A DNA stretch of 64,000 nt. Source: Macrothele yani. Taxonomy: Eukaryota > Arthropoda > Arachnida > Araneae > Macrothelidae. The notes beneath the pieces were generated by a model that saw only the letters and a list, made by a program, of their open reading frames with translations, ran no database searches and was not told the origin of the DNA. Location of the stretch: contig CM076991.1 in assembly GCA_039090855.1 (NCBI GenBank), forward strand, positions 72,667,349 through 72,731,348, given 5' to 3'. This document shows positions 46,673 to 57,600 of the stretch, piece by piece. How positions within the stretch are numbered: position 1 is the stretch's first letter; every line of letters starts with the position of its first letter. The position numbers and the translations under genes are program-made.

Positions 46673-47292
46673 CGGGCCTAGGAGTATATATTCGGAAGTT
46701 TGCTCTAATTCCTCATACAATAAATTAGGTTTCAGATGTAATGGTAGCATGCTGCGAAGGAAATCGAACGATGTGTCTGTCTTTCCAGAACAATGCAGGT
46801 TCCAAGTTTTATGACGAGATGCCTACATGAATGAGAAAGTTCGTTCCTACATCTCTATGCCATGTGACAGGGAGTTATATTAATGACAAGAGATCACGTA
46901 AGCTTATTCGTAAGAGATCGTGCAAACTGAAATGGCTCAATTATAAGAAATCATGAAAGTTAAAAAACCGGTGATGGTCGCGCAGACTTATTGAATTTGA
47001 TGACACATGCAACCTAATAAATGCTAGTTCTATTCACCTTTGTACATATACATAAATTGTAAAGAAACAGAACGATCATCACTTGCGTAAAATTGTTCAA
47101 GTTTCTTATATGAATAAGCGGTACATTCAGTTGATAAATATTTTTGCTGGCAGAAATAATCTCAAACGTTTAAGTCATCTAATTCTTGAAATTTTCTTGA
47201 AATTCATAAAATATTCTTGAAATTCATAAAAAGATCACACGGTAAACTTGAATATTTCTTCCTGATTTTGTAGAACTCCATGACTTTTAGTA
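46673..47292. other. Intergenic, nothing recognised
   Basis: No supported feature. Confidence 0.35.
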
Positions 47293-47540
47293 TTAGGTGT
47301 ACAAGAGTTGATGTCATGGGACCGTAACTGGTCTGTGGACCAGTTACGGTCTCATGACAACAACTCGGGACAACAAATGTGACACAGAAGTTTTCCCCAC
47401 AGTCAAATGCACTTGCACATCGGTAGGTGAAAGATGGCAAGCGGTACTGCACTTATCCGACACTGTATTCGTTGAATTTCATCAAGGAAAAGTGCTTCCA
47501 AAGCATGTTCATTGATCTGTTCTGTGGAGAATATTGTATC

Positions 47541-48356
47541 CAACTCTCACATTGATTATCTTATTTCCCTAATTTCTCGAAATATTGGGATCATTGGGAG
47601 AGTTATGGCTTATTTGTCTCTGAAAATTATGATTTTACTTTTATTACACTTTAATTTATCCCTATTTCTCATATTGTATTTCGGTCTGGGGCTCGACTAC
47701 CAATTATAACTTAACTAAACTTCAGAGATTAGAAAATAGACTTTTGAGACTGGTACAGTTCAGACTTTCAGGTTCCTGCTTTTCAAATCCTAATTTTCTC
47801 CCCAGATTGAAGCCTAATGATGTTCAGTTATTAAATATTGATCAGTTATACCGTTTGAATTTGGCAAAACTCATGTTTAAAAGGATAAAGAATAACTTAT
47901 TGACTTCTTTAATTTCCTTAACTGTCCCTAACCATTCTTACTCAACTAGACATAAAACCTCACTGATCCCTTGTTTCCCTTCACATGAACGTTCTAGAGC
48001 TTTAATTCTGATGGCCCACAGATTTGGAATTCGCTCCCACCACAGTTGTTAGCTATTAACAATTATAATTTGTTTAAAAGAAAACTGAAACAACATTTTT
48101 TATCCTCAAATAAGTTTCGTGATGCCCTTATTATTATCATTTCCACCTCCTAAACGGGTTGTACGATGTCTTTCGCTTGCTTGTTCTTGGATATTTTTTA
48201 TGTGTTCAGTCGTCAGGATGACAGGGCTCGTCAGGCCTAGCGGAAGCCTTTTCGCTCCTATTTCCTGAATGTTGCTGTATTAATTTGCTGATTTCAAATT
48301 AGAATCTCAACTGCATATTTTAACAACCGAAATACGAAATAAATGAAATGAAATGT
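47541..48356 (+). mobile_element. 5'-truncated non-LTR retrotransposon (LINE) fragment
   Basis: About 816 bp inside the mariner. The frames at 47512-47709 and 47744-48052 read as the region after the reverse transcriptase fingers and palm: a 'cattgtatttcggtctgggg' stretch (usual Y-C-x-x-V-W-G), then LQRLENRLLRLVQFR-type and IDQLYRLNLAKLMFK segments, and HSYSTRHKTSLIPCF near the C-terminus. The 3' end has a short stem (gacagggctcgtcaggccta) and finishes in aaatgaaatgaaatg, a microsatellite-like tail. A 4-bp TGTA may be the target duplication. Clade is uncertain (Jockey/CR1 group). Confidence 0.82.
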
Positions 48357-49245
48357 AAAAGCACGTGTGAGTTTTGGTTTAGACGGTTTAAAGCAGGTGA
48401 TTTTGATGTTAGCGATCGAAAAAGTAGCGGCGCCCCGCAGAAGGTTGCACATGAGGAACTGCAAGCATTGCTGGATGAAGATTAATCTCAAATGCAAAAA
48501 GAAACTAGCTGAACAACTGGGGTAACTCAACAAACCATTTCCAATCGTTTACGCGCAATGGGAAAGGTTCAGAAGAAACGAAAATGGGTGCCACGCGACC
48601 TGAGCCAAAGGAACAAGGATGAATGAGTATGTCATGAAGTGTTTGAATCTGTTGAATAAACAACACAGAAAATCTTTCCTGTGGAAAATCATTACGGGTG
48701 ATGAAAAATGGATATGGTACGACAATTCCAAACGCAAAGAATACTGGGTAGACCCCGGTGAAGCAACGACTTCGACACCGAAACTCAATATTCACTCCAA
48801 GAAAGTTCTGCTCAGCATCTGGTGGGATATGAAGGGTGTGCTCTAATATTAACTATTGGAACAGGATCAAACTGTTACTATTGATCGCTACAAGCAACAA
48901 TTACTGCGATTGAACCAGGAAATCTGTCGGAAACGTCCATTCACATGCAAAGGATTACGTCCCGTGAAATGACTGCATGACAACGCTAAGCCGCATGTCG
49001 CGAAATCGGTCAAGGAAACGTTATTGACACTGTGCTGGAAAGTTTTAGAGCACCCGGCTTATAGTTTTGGCATAACCCCTTCAGATAATCATTTGTTCCG
49101 ATCGATGCAACATGGTTTGTCTGCTGTATGGTTCCGGACATGTGACGAAGTGCAAAAATGGGTTGACAACTACATTGCATCACACGACGCGATAAAGTCA
49201 TGGTTGGAATACGTGAGCTGCCCGACCGATGGCAGAGGTTGATAG
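48357..49245 (+). pseudogene. mariner transposase, copy 2, C-terminal two thirds
   Basis: The frame reads MKCLNLLNKQHRKSFLWK, TGDEKWIWYDNSKRKEYW (first D), PGEATTSTPKLNIHSKK, VLLSIWWDMKGVL, then a stop at 48844, then YKQQLLRLNQEICRKRP, LHDNAKPHVAKSVK (second D), ITPSDNHLFRSMQHGL (third D), and SAVWFRTCDEVQKWVDNYIAS. All three aspartates of the DD34D triad survive. Stops, at least one frameshift and the LINE in the N-terminal part destroy the gene. Confidence 0.88.
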
Positions 49246-49558
49246 ATAATGACGGCGTATATTTTCATTATTCGTAAATGTATTGCTGTTTCTCTCAATT
49301 TACATGTTGCGTTGTCTTAAAACGCTTTAAAACTTATTTGTACACCTAATAAGTATGTGTTGCTTTGAGAGGTAGTAAACTTTCAATACTGTATTCCAAC
49401 GCCGTATGCCGCAAACATTCCCATATTCTTTAGCTGTGCATCCACGTCTTTGCATTTCACTTTCAATAAATACGTTTTATCATTTTAATACCCTAATGTT
49501 CAGAAAAGATGCGTTACCGTATAAGATACGTTTAAAGTATTTGTTTGTTGTATTACAG

Positions 49559-49641
49559 GTCTCCAGATGCGCAGTAGATGAGAAACTTTGCCGCTTCAAT
49601 CTGGAAACCCTGGCCCAAATCCTTTCATCCTGGTACTTTTG
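49559..49641 (+). CDS. Candidate host exon 1 of 3 (internal), membrane protein
   Basis: The acceptor is ttgtattacag and the donor is gtaagatca. The 83-bp exon starts in phase 0 and ends in phase 2. It reads VSRCAVDEKLCRFNLE, then ILSSWYFW with the last codon (TGG) completed by the next exon. The two cysteines and the WYFW at the membrane edge suggest the end of an extracellular or lumenal part. Earlier exons, with any signal peptide and start codon, were not found in the window. The gene is not recognised by name. The layout recalls small single-pass proteins such as WBP1/VOPP1, but that is only a shape resemblance. Confidence 0.6.
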
Positions 49642-49911
49642 GTAAGATCATTTTCCAGTAAATATGTTTGCCTGGTTTAGTTAAACAACTGCTGGGAGTC
49701 AAATTATATATGTTAAAACTATGACGAAACTGCATGGAAAATTTTTGAGGAATCTCATTGCACTTGGAAAAATTGCAACACTCACTCCGTCGTAGATGAA
49801 TTGTTTAGCTTCACTTAAATAATTTCGTTTCCTTTCAGGTAGCACGCTATTTCTGTAATGTTATTGAAAGAAAGTGTGCAATGAATTTCTGTCCCTCTTT
49901 TCTTTCTGCAG

Positions 49912-50051
49912 GGTCGTTTTGTTGGTGCTGGTAATGCTGTCTGCTGTGTTTGTGATAGTTTGCGTACTGTGCTGTTGCTGCAGGAATAGGAAGTCAGTAG
50001 TACTTGCTCGTCTCTGGCAAACTCCTCCACCTATGTCAGTTTTAAGAACAT
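49912..50051 (+). CDS. Candidate host exon 2 of 3, transmembrane segment
   Basis: The acceptor is ttttctttctgcag and the donor is gtaagttcg. The 140-bp exon joins from phase 2 to phase 1. It encodes a hydrophobic stretch of about 23 residues (VVLLVLVMLSAVFVIVCVL), a cluster of four cysteines, then CRNRK. A cysteine and basic run just after a membrane helix is typical of the cytoplasmic border and possible palmitoylation. WQTPPPMSV follows. The 270-bp upstream intron and matching phases support the join. Confidence 0.65.
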
Positions 50052-50105
50052 GTAAGTTCGTTTCATTTCCTTAACCATTATTTTGCTAATGCTTTCAATT
50101 GGACC

Positions 50106-50127
50106 TTGTGTGTGTGCGAGTGTGTGA

Positions 50128-50180
<53 letters not shown>

Positions 50181-50205
50181 CGCGTTCGTACGTGTGCATG
50201 TGGAG
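50106..50205. repeat. (TG)n microsatellite, imperfect, in an intron
   Basis: About 100 bp of tgtgtg interspersed with cgag, just after the exon ending at 50051. Confidence 0.95.
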
Positions 50206-50928
50206 ATAAAATATTGGATGTAAAAAAATTTCTTGCTATCAGGTCTTCTTCCAAAAACAGAAGCAGCGTGGCTAAAACAAATATTCATTTACGTCACATA
50301 ATTAAAAACAACTGTTCATCAAGGAAAATGCACAACATTGGAAAATTCCAATAAAGGCAATATTTACTTTTTACAAAGCGTCTTTTAAAGCTGTCTTTCA
50401 GAAACAAATTTTTAAAGCAGTCTTTCTTAACAGAAGGGTAATTTACATTAAGCCACTTAACGGGAAATTATGCATCAGGACAAAAGAAAAAGTAATGAGG
50501 ATGATCTTGATCGTTATCTCCTTTACTCCCGCCAAAAAAAGTATTTTGGAATGCACCATTCACTTATTTAATAGCAATATCATGAAATTGTAAATATACG
50601 CTTTCGTTTTCAAACTGAATAATACCGAAGAGAATGGAAAACTCAAACAGATGGATAAACATTCTTGACGACTGCTATAGCTATCAGATACAAAACGAAA
50701 TTTCCTAAGCGGACATCTCATATTAAATATATCGTGCCCACAGACAGGCAGACCTAGTCATTCGGACAAATTAAAAAAGTTAATACACCGTTTTTTAACA
50801 TACGATGGGCTGAAATGCAACATTTATGTATGTAGTAACTGAGCTTCACGTAAGTATGATCGTAAGAAGATACTTTTTTAAAATCTTAAGAAAAGAAGAA
50901 ATAATTCAAGATTTTTTTTTTGTTTCAG

Positions 50929-51033
50929 GGTTTAAACCCGAAATGAAAAAAGGGGTGAGCAGAACTCATCTGACAAAGGCATCACTCATGCCTCATTCAG
51001 CGAGCCCGATGATAGGACCATCCTGGAAGAATG
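50929..51033 (+). CDS. Candidate host exon 3 of 3, cytoplasmic tail
   Basis: The acceptor is tttttgtttcag and the donor is gtaagaag. The 105-bp exon completes a TGG codon across the junction and leaves phase 1. It encodes FKPEMKKGVSRTHLT, then SLMPHSASPMIGPSWKN, a basic and Ser/Pro-rich tail without domain similarity. The reading is open throughout. Later exons are not identified; the following 13 kb is mostly transposons, consistent with a long intron. What the protein does is unknown. Confidence 0.6.
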
Positions 51034-51412
51034 GTAAGAAGCCAGCACTTCAAATCAGTCGGCTACTACAGGGGCTCCAAAGATTTTCTTTCGTAAAACG
51101 TTTTTGACAACAGTATGCTGCTAAACTCTTGTGGTTTAAAAGGGAGTGGACACATTGAAATTTATAATATTCTCTGTCCAATCCGGCAGAATTTCATAAA
51201 ACATCCTTGAAATTCCCAAGATACCACAGATATCTTGTCAAGTGATACCTTAGTGCTTCTATTTTTGGTGGCGTAGATTATGCTACTTAACAAAAAATCT
51301 GTACTTGGAAAAAAAACTGCGAAGTTTGGAGCCATTCTTGCTTCAAAGTAATCTAAAACGAGACTTTTCAGTCTGTTTTCTACAAACAAAAATATTATGA
51401 TACACACGAACG
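51034..51412. other. Probable intron or intergenic sequence, nothing recognised
   Basis: No exon or repeat is seen between the donor at 51034 and the Tc1 element. Confidence 0.35.
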
Positions 51413-51414
51413 TA

Positions 51415-52633
51415 CACTGTGTGGACAAACGTGATTTGACACTGTAAGTCAATAGAAAAACAGTATTGTATTTACATAATTAGCGGATAGGATATCCATT
51501 TGCAGAGATTACAGCAGCCACCCGTCGAGGTAAACTGTCCACAAGTCCATGGACTACGAAGAGCCGGCTGTTCCTCCATTCCGTTTTGAATACATCGACG
51601 AACTTTGTCAGTGAAGAAGGTCGTATTGGTCTAGACCTCACCCGTCGTTCAAGTGTATCCCACATGTGTTCAATGGGATTGATGCCCGGGCTCTGAGCAG
51701 GCCGGTCGATCCACGGAGACCTGATTTTCTCATACCCCTCCATTGTAGCCCTGGAAACATGACAAGTGGCATTGTCGTCCTGGAAGAAACAATCGTCCCG
51801 TCCCTAGAACCGCCACAACGTTGGGAGGGTTGAGTAATCCTGGATATCTCTGTACAGCACAGAGTTGATGTTCCCATGAATAACAACCAGTGGACCCATA
51901 CCGTAACAGCTGAAACAGCCCCATACCATAATTCCACCGCCTCCGTGCTTCACAGTCGGCAATGTAGAATCCTGAAGCAGACATTCTCCGGGTAACTGCC
52001 AAACTCAGACACGTCCATTCGATCGGAATAATGGGAAGCGGGATTCGTCGCTCCATAACACCTGCCGCCATTGCTCCGATGTCCAACTTTTGTGCTGTTG
52101 ACACCATCGTAACCACTGGGCTTTATTGGTCTTTGTAATGAGAGGTTTATGGGCGGCTGCTTGGTCATGATACCCGAGTGCAAGGGCCTCTCTTCGACGT
52201 GTGTTCGTCGAGACCATAACACCTGTGGCTATCTGGAACTCGTGTGCTATGGCGTGCATTGGTCGGGACCAGATTTTCAGGATCTCCTCCTGCAGCACCC
52301 TCCAGTCCCTGGGTTGCAGTTTTGTAGGTCTTCCAGGGCGAGGGGAATTTCTGCAATGTCCCGTCTTCTTCCACTCGTTGATGACAAAGGCCGCAGTTGA
52401 TTTAGCGACCTGTCTCACATCAGCAATGCTCCTTATGCTCTTACCTCTAATTGAGCAGCCTATTATAACGCGCTTTTCAAACTCGGAGAGCTCTCTCCTT
52501 CTAGCCATTTTATCAGCGATTGATCTGAGCGTACTCCCGTTGCCGTTTTTATATCTTATCGGCCAGGTGGCTGCTGTGAAAGCACACAATTGCGCCTACG
52601 TAGGGGTGTTCAATAACTTTTATCCACATAGTG
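51415..52633 (-). mobile_element. Tc1-like element, full length
   Basis: Left end cactgtgtggacaaacgtga. Right end, complemented, cactatgtggataaaagtta. TA at 51413-51414 and 52634-52635. The length is 1219 bp. The transposase is on the minus strand. It is related in protein sequence to the element at 8134-9345. Confidence 0.95.
51480..52508 (-). pseudogene. Tc1-like DD34E transposase, two premature stops
   Basis: The frame from ATG 52506-52508 (MARRRELSEFEKRVIIG) runs to the stop at 51480 in one register, 342 codons. The helix-turn-helix with SPRPGRPTKL lies in the first third. LWSDESRF holds the first D, FQDDNATCH the second and GINPIEHMWD the E, with exactly 34 residues between. Stops occur after SNGRV (about 52005-52007, TGA) and after TLWRF (about 51806, TAG). 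PVTTs of TGG/CGA-type changes explain the first. No frameshift is present, so the copy is young. Confidence 0.93.
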
Positions 52634-52878
52634 TATAATTATGCCATCCAAATTTTATGGTAGGAAAGTCTGAAATATGAGTGAGAAACCTTAATCATGC
52701 TGATCTTTATCCGACAAAGAATTTATATATGAAGTTTTGTAAACTGGACATGTTGAAGCAGATATCGTCCTAATGCAATATACGGAAACGACATGCGTAT
52801 CTTTATGTCAAATTGATGCTAGGATGTGTTCCAGGAAATACACAAAAAATAATTTAAACTGTAAATATGAACTAAACA
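52634..52878. other. Intergenic, nothing recognised
   Basis: Short AT-rich spacer between two transposons. Confidence 0.3.
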
Positions 52879-54266
52879 CAGGGTGAGTCCTAATGGTCTC
52901 CGGGATTTCAGTGTACCACTATATCGTAACGGAAAGGGAATAGGGTAACATATTTAATGGTAATGGAAGCAGAAATGTTCAAAGTGTTTTACAGACCTCA
53001 CAAATGTTGGATGTGTCCGCCCTTCGTAATACGGCAAATATCTATCCTGTAATCGAATTCGGCCCACACTCGCACCAGCGTTGCCTTGTCTACCGTAAGC
53101 GGTAGACAAGGCAACGCTGGTTGCCTTGTCTACCGCTTACGGCAAGCCAACACCAGCGTTGCCTTGTCGTCGTAATACGTTGTTTCAGTTCCATTAAATT
53201 TTGGAGCAGGGACGGCACAACACTTGGTTCTTAACGTAGCCCCATAAGAAAAAATCACAAGCCCGTTGATCGAGGCGGTCAGGAAAGATGTGGTCAGTCT
53301 TCGGCAGCTGCACGGCAAATCCACCTGTTGGGTAACTTCTTATTAAGACAGCCATGGACGTGCCTTTGAAAGTGGAAGTGGAGTCCCATGTAGTTGAAGA
53401 ATCAAGTAACGACTATCGTCTTGAAGTTGTTGCATCAGCTACAGCTGAAGCATATCAAGGAAGATGCTGCCGTTAATGGTTTCCGCGGCAAAGTTAAATG
53501 GGCTATAAACCTTGTAGCGTGACATGGCGCAGAACACATTTACCTTTAGAGAGTCACGAAGATGTTCCTCGGTGGCATGTGGATTATCCAAAATTCATAT
53601 CCGTACGCTATGTCAGTTAACTTTACCATAAAAGTGGAACGTGGCTTCGTCACTGAACACGAGTCTCTCAATGAAACCGTCTGTCTCCATGTGCTCCTGC
53701 ATGTCGTTGCAAAATTGGAACCGGCGACTGTGATAATCTTGTAAGAGAGTTTGTTGCACTAACTGCAGTCTATACTATTTCACACGGAGACACTTACGCA
53801 AAACACGCCATACTGTTTTCTGTGGGATTTCCAGCTGTTGATTGATACGCCTAGTTGACTTGCGGGGACTGCGTTGAAAGGCCTCGCTCACTCGGTTGAC
53901 TGTTTTCTACGATGGACCTGGTCGTCCCGGGATTTTGCCTGAGCACAAGCATCCGATGTTTTGGAATTTATCGTTCCACTGACGTATTGTATTATCTGTC
54001 GGTGCAACCTTTCCAAATCGAGCACGAAAGTGTTGTTGAATCGCGATAGTGGACTCAGTGTTCGCGTACTCCAAAACGCAGTGAGCCCCTGTGCCTGACA
54101 CCATCCTGAATAATGGAAACTCCCCCTACCGACCAAGGACACGCCGATTCCCCCGTGCAAAAGTTGTATGCTTTCTCTTTCTATTGCCATGGCTGTGTTT
54201 CCGTATCGCTTACCGTTACGGTGTTATGGCTAGCTAAAACTCCGGAGACCATTATAACTCACCCTG
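52879..54266 (-). mobile_element. IS630/Tc1/mariner element with DUF4817-type transposase
   Basis: Left end cagggtgagtcctaatggtc; right end, complemented, cagggtgagttataatggtc, each continuing tccgg. The right side is followed by TA; the left TA is lost. Size is 1388 bp. The group is common in insects, ticks and spiders. Position 53075-53142 holds overlapping hairpins. Confidence 0.88.
52998..54104 (-). pseudogene. DUF4817-type transposase pseudogene, second catalytic Asp replaced by His
   Basis: From ATG 54102-54104: EYANTESTIAIQQHFRARF and NDKFQNIGCLCSGKIPGRPG form the N-terminal DNA-binding domain (DUF4817). Next, in shifted frames, come RSPRKSTRRINQQLEIPQ, LVFSDEATFHFYGK (first D), RIWILDNPHAT, KVNVFCAMSRYKVY and FLDMLQL. 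The block that should read QQDGAPPH reads QLHGTP, so the second D is His. AEFDYRIDICRITKGGHIQH closes the protein with a stop at 52998-53000. Between the third catalytic region and this C-terminus a complex palindrome replaces sequence. Inactive. Confidence 0.88.
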
Positions 54267-54677
54267 TATATGAACTAATAAGGCAAAATATATCTTTAAT
54301 ATACATATATACATATAGTTTCTCTGGTAAGGACGGATTAAAATTATTTTGATCAGTCACACGCTTTACTCGGAGAAACAATGATTATCTGCAATCCATG
54401 TGCGCAGTTCAACTGAACACGAAACAGAACTTCCACTGGTCGCAAAGGGAAGGTTGCAGTTTTCAGAGTTGGAATACTTGCGTACAATAAACACATAAAA
54501 GAACTGTCTCGCGGTGTTTTTCTCCAGAGCGTAAATGGGACTACTTGGGGTGTCCATTGTTTTCTACTAAAGAATTTCACGCCAACAAGAGTTTGCTCGG
54601 ATATTTGCGTTGCAATCACTCTTGTCTTGTTTCCTTCCTTATTGGTCCTTATCTTCTTTGGATTCCGCCTTAGGATC
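54267..54677. other. Intergenic, nothing recognised
   Basis: The frames at 54353-54688 have no similarity I can name. Confidence 0.35.
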
Positions 54678-54685
54678 GCTGCATC

Positions 54686-57600
54686 CAAGGGCGTATGCAG
54701 ACATTTTTCCGGAGGGGTGGGGGTGGGGCGAAAAATTGGAAGTTTCTGAAATTTACCAGGATAAAATGGAAGTTTATAAAAAAAGAAAAAAAAACATGTT
54801 AATAATAAAAAAAAGGTATTTCTTTTTAGTTTTTTTAGGTATATAGCATATATATATATATATATATATACCCAAATTAAGCTGATGAGTACATATTAAA
54901 AAAAGAGTGACAGAAACAAATTTCTCCTTGAGAAATAATGAAATTGATTGAACTCACCTAATTCTTAAAAACTGAGATTTATTCTTCTAGGTACATTTCC
55001 GAATTTGTCAATGACTTCTTCATCTTCAACTTGAATGTCTCTATGAATAGATAATAAAGCTAGCCCATTCAGTCTTGACTCTGATGTACTGTTTCTCAAA
55101 TAAGATTTCAATCGACGAAGACTGGAAAAGCTTCTTTCCGCTGATTCTGTGGTTACAGGAAGAATTGCCGAGATGTGAAGCAAAATATAAATGTTGGGAA
55201 ATAAGTTCTTATTGCATGATGCCAAACTTTTAACTGCGTTTTTGGGGAGCACGTCTGCTTTTTCCCTTTCCCAAGTTTGACACCATAATTGATACTCGCT
55301 TTCTGTTACATCAGAATATCCTAAATCAGATTCATACATTTTCACTGTAGATAATATTTGGGAATAATCATTCTTCACAGCAAAAACTGGTAGAATGTTT
55401 TGCAATGAAGTTACTGTTTCTTTTTGTGATTGAAACCTTTCATTTAATGATTCAATTATATCATCCACAAAGGGCATAAATATACTTCTGCGGAAATATT
55501 CTTCTGGAGTTGAATATGGGACACCGCATTTATGTTTTTGTATGCTGCATCTACGTGGAACTTCTTCTGCTACTTTGAGGCCTACAGCCAATGTTTTTAC
55601 AGCATCATAAATTAAGCTGAAGGATTTTTCTGCTTTAGTTCTCATGCTGTTTAGCAGTGTTGTAACTTCTGATATTTTTTCTAATGCATCGACTAAGTCG
55701 ATTTGCTTGTTTTGGAAGTTTTCAGACAGGTTGTATGTGATGGACAATATTTTACTAAGGACAAAAATTGTCCCTAGAAATGAAAACTGGCATATGGAGT
55801 TGAGCAAAGTGTGTGCTTTGACAGATGATTCTGCTGACTCTTCTTGCTCAATCGCTTCTAAGGATGATATAATAGGATGCAGACCTTCTTTAAACAAAAG
55901 AACTGCATCATGCCTTTGGATCCATCGAGTTTCACATAGAGTTTTCATCTTAACTTTCTTGCAATCAGGTAGCAGTCACTGGATACTTTCTTTCAAAACA
56001 ATGGTACGTTTAGCAGAAGCGTGGAAAAACGAACATGTTTCTGATATAACTCCCATACAGTTCCTTATGCTAGGCATTTTGCTAGCATCCGACAAACATA
56101 AGTTCAAGGAATGGGACATGCAATGAGTATATATTGCTTTGGGATATTTTTTCTAATACAGGCCTGCACTCCACGAAACTGTCATCGCATTGCTGCAGCC
56201 CCATCATACCCCTGCCCTCTCATATCGTTCAAATCAAAACCTAATTTCACTAAATTTTCCATTATTGTTGTTGCAGGAGCCTGTTAAATTTTTCACTTGT
56301 ATAAAAGCCAGAAAATCTTTTCTTAATTTCAGTTCTTCTTCATCAAAATACCTGACGCACAGTGAAAACTGTTCTATTTGACTAATGTCAGTTGTTGCAT
56401 CTGCCAATACTGAAAAAAAATTTGAATGCTTTACCTTTGCTACAATTTTCTGTTGAATAAGTTCCCCAAAGATGTTTATTATTTCATTCTGTATTACTGA
56501 ACTTGTATACATGAACTTGCATACATGTTTCTTGTATACAAACCTCCACTAGTTTCTAAGTCTTCTTTTAAAATGGCATCTCCAGAATTTTCACGATATC
56601 TTAATAAAGTGCGAAAATTGCCATCATTATTTGCTGGTTCCTCAAGCGAAGTTCTTCCAGAATCAACTTTTCCCCTAAGAGGTATCTGCTGCCTTCCACA
56701 TAATCTGTTGTCAATTATCTCTTGCTTTTTCTGTTTATTCATTTGTAAAATTATACTATCCTGTTTTTTGTGAATTATTGATGCAATATTTTCAGCTGCC
56801 AATACAGCGTCTTTGTGATTTTATTTTTTTCATGTTTTTTTAATATTTCCCTCGCATCTTTTTAAATCGGTACTAGGCTTTGTAACGAGGCTACCCAAAG
56901 TTTGATGTTTGGCTTTACCAGTAACATCTGTTTCGTAAAATAAAACACAATATTTGCAAAATGAACCTTCTTTCAGACGTGAATATGACAGCCACTAATA
57001 CTCTTCTAGCCATTTAATTTGGAATGTTCTCATATGATTTTTATTGCGACTGGAACTGATTTTTTTAGGGAATCTATTTTTCGCAGTAGGTTTCCATATG
57101 CTATGTAACAAATCCACTTTTTTCTCGTCGCTCAAAGAATTAACAAGCTCACTGTTACCTGCATACAATCCTATGTCGTTCGAATCTGAAATTCTTACAG
57201 ACTTTTCATTACAATTTGCATCTCCGTCATTCGTCATGCGTATTGGTTGAAGCTCATAATTTTCCAGATTACTCCCGCTTTCAACGCATTGGTTTGGAAC
57301 TTCAATATCAGTGGGTTCAGCTAGCGTTTCAGTTTCCACAGCTCTTTTTTTGTTACAGAAAGTCAACAGAATTTGTTGATGAAATCGTTTCATTTTTGAA
57401 AAAACCTCAACAAACTGTTTTAAGCAGCTGCGGGAAAGAGCGAATAAATACTGATTTTGAATTACAAGGATACAGACAAAACAGAAACAGAAGTTTCACT
57501 TTCACACTCCGTTTGAAAATGAAAGAATCCACACACATGGCCAACGCACAGCTAGGAATCAGTAAAGTATCAAAACAGGTGGCTGGGCAGTGAAGTGAGG

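Larger units (their letters stand above)
47293..49349 (+). mobile_element. mariner element, copy 2, split by a non-LTR retrotransposon
   Basis: Left end ttaggtgtacaa; the right end, complemented, is ttaggtgtacaaataagttt. TA lies on both sides (47291-47292 and 49350-49351). The sequence aligns with copy 1 (2158-3156, complemented) from the left end up to gagaatattgtat at about 47538, leaves it, and rejoins at aaaagcacgtgtga (48357). The 5' region has lost about 65 bp relative to copy 1 and carries a long hairpin (47307-47364). Confidence 0.92.

Noticed and set aside
50031..50288. Frame rich in alternating Thr/His
   Set aside because: It is a translation of the (TG)n microsatellite.
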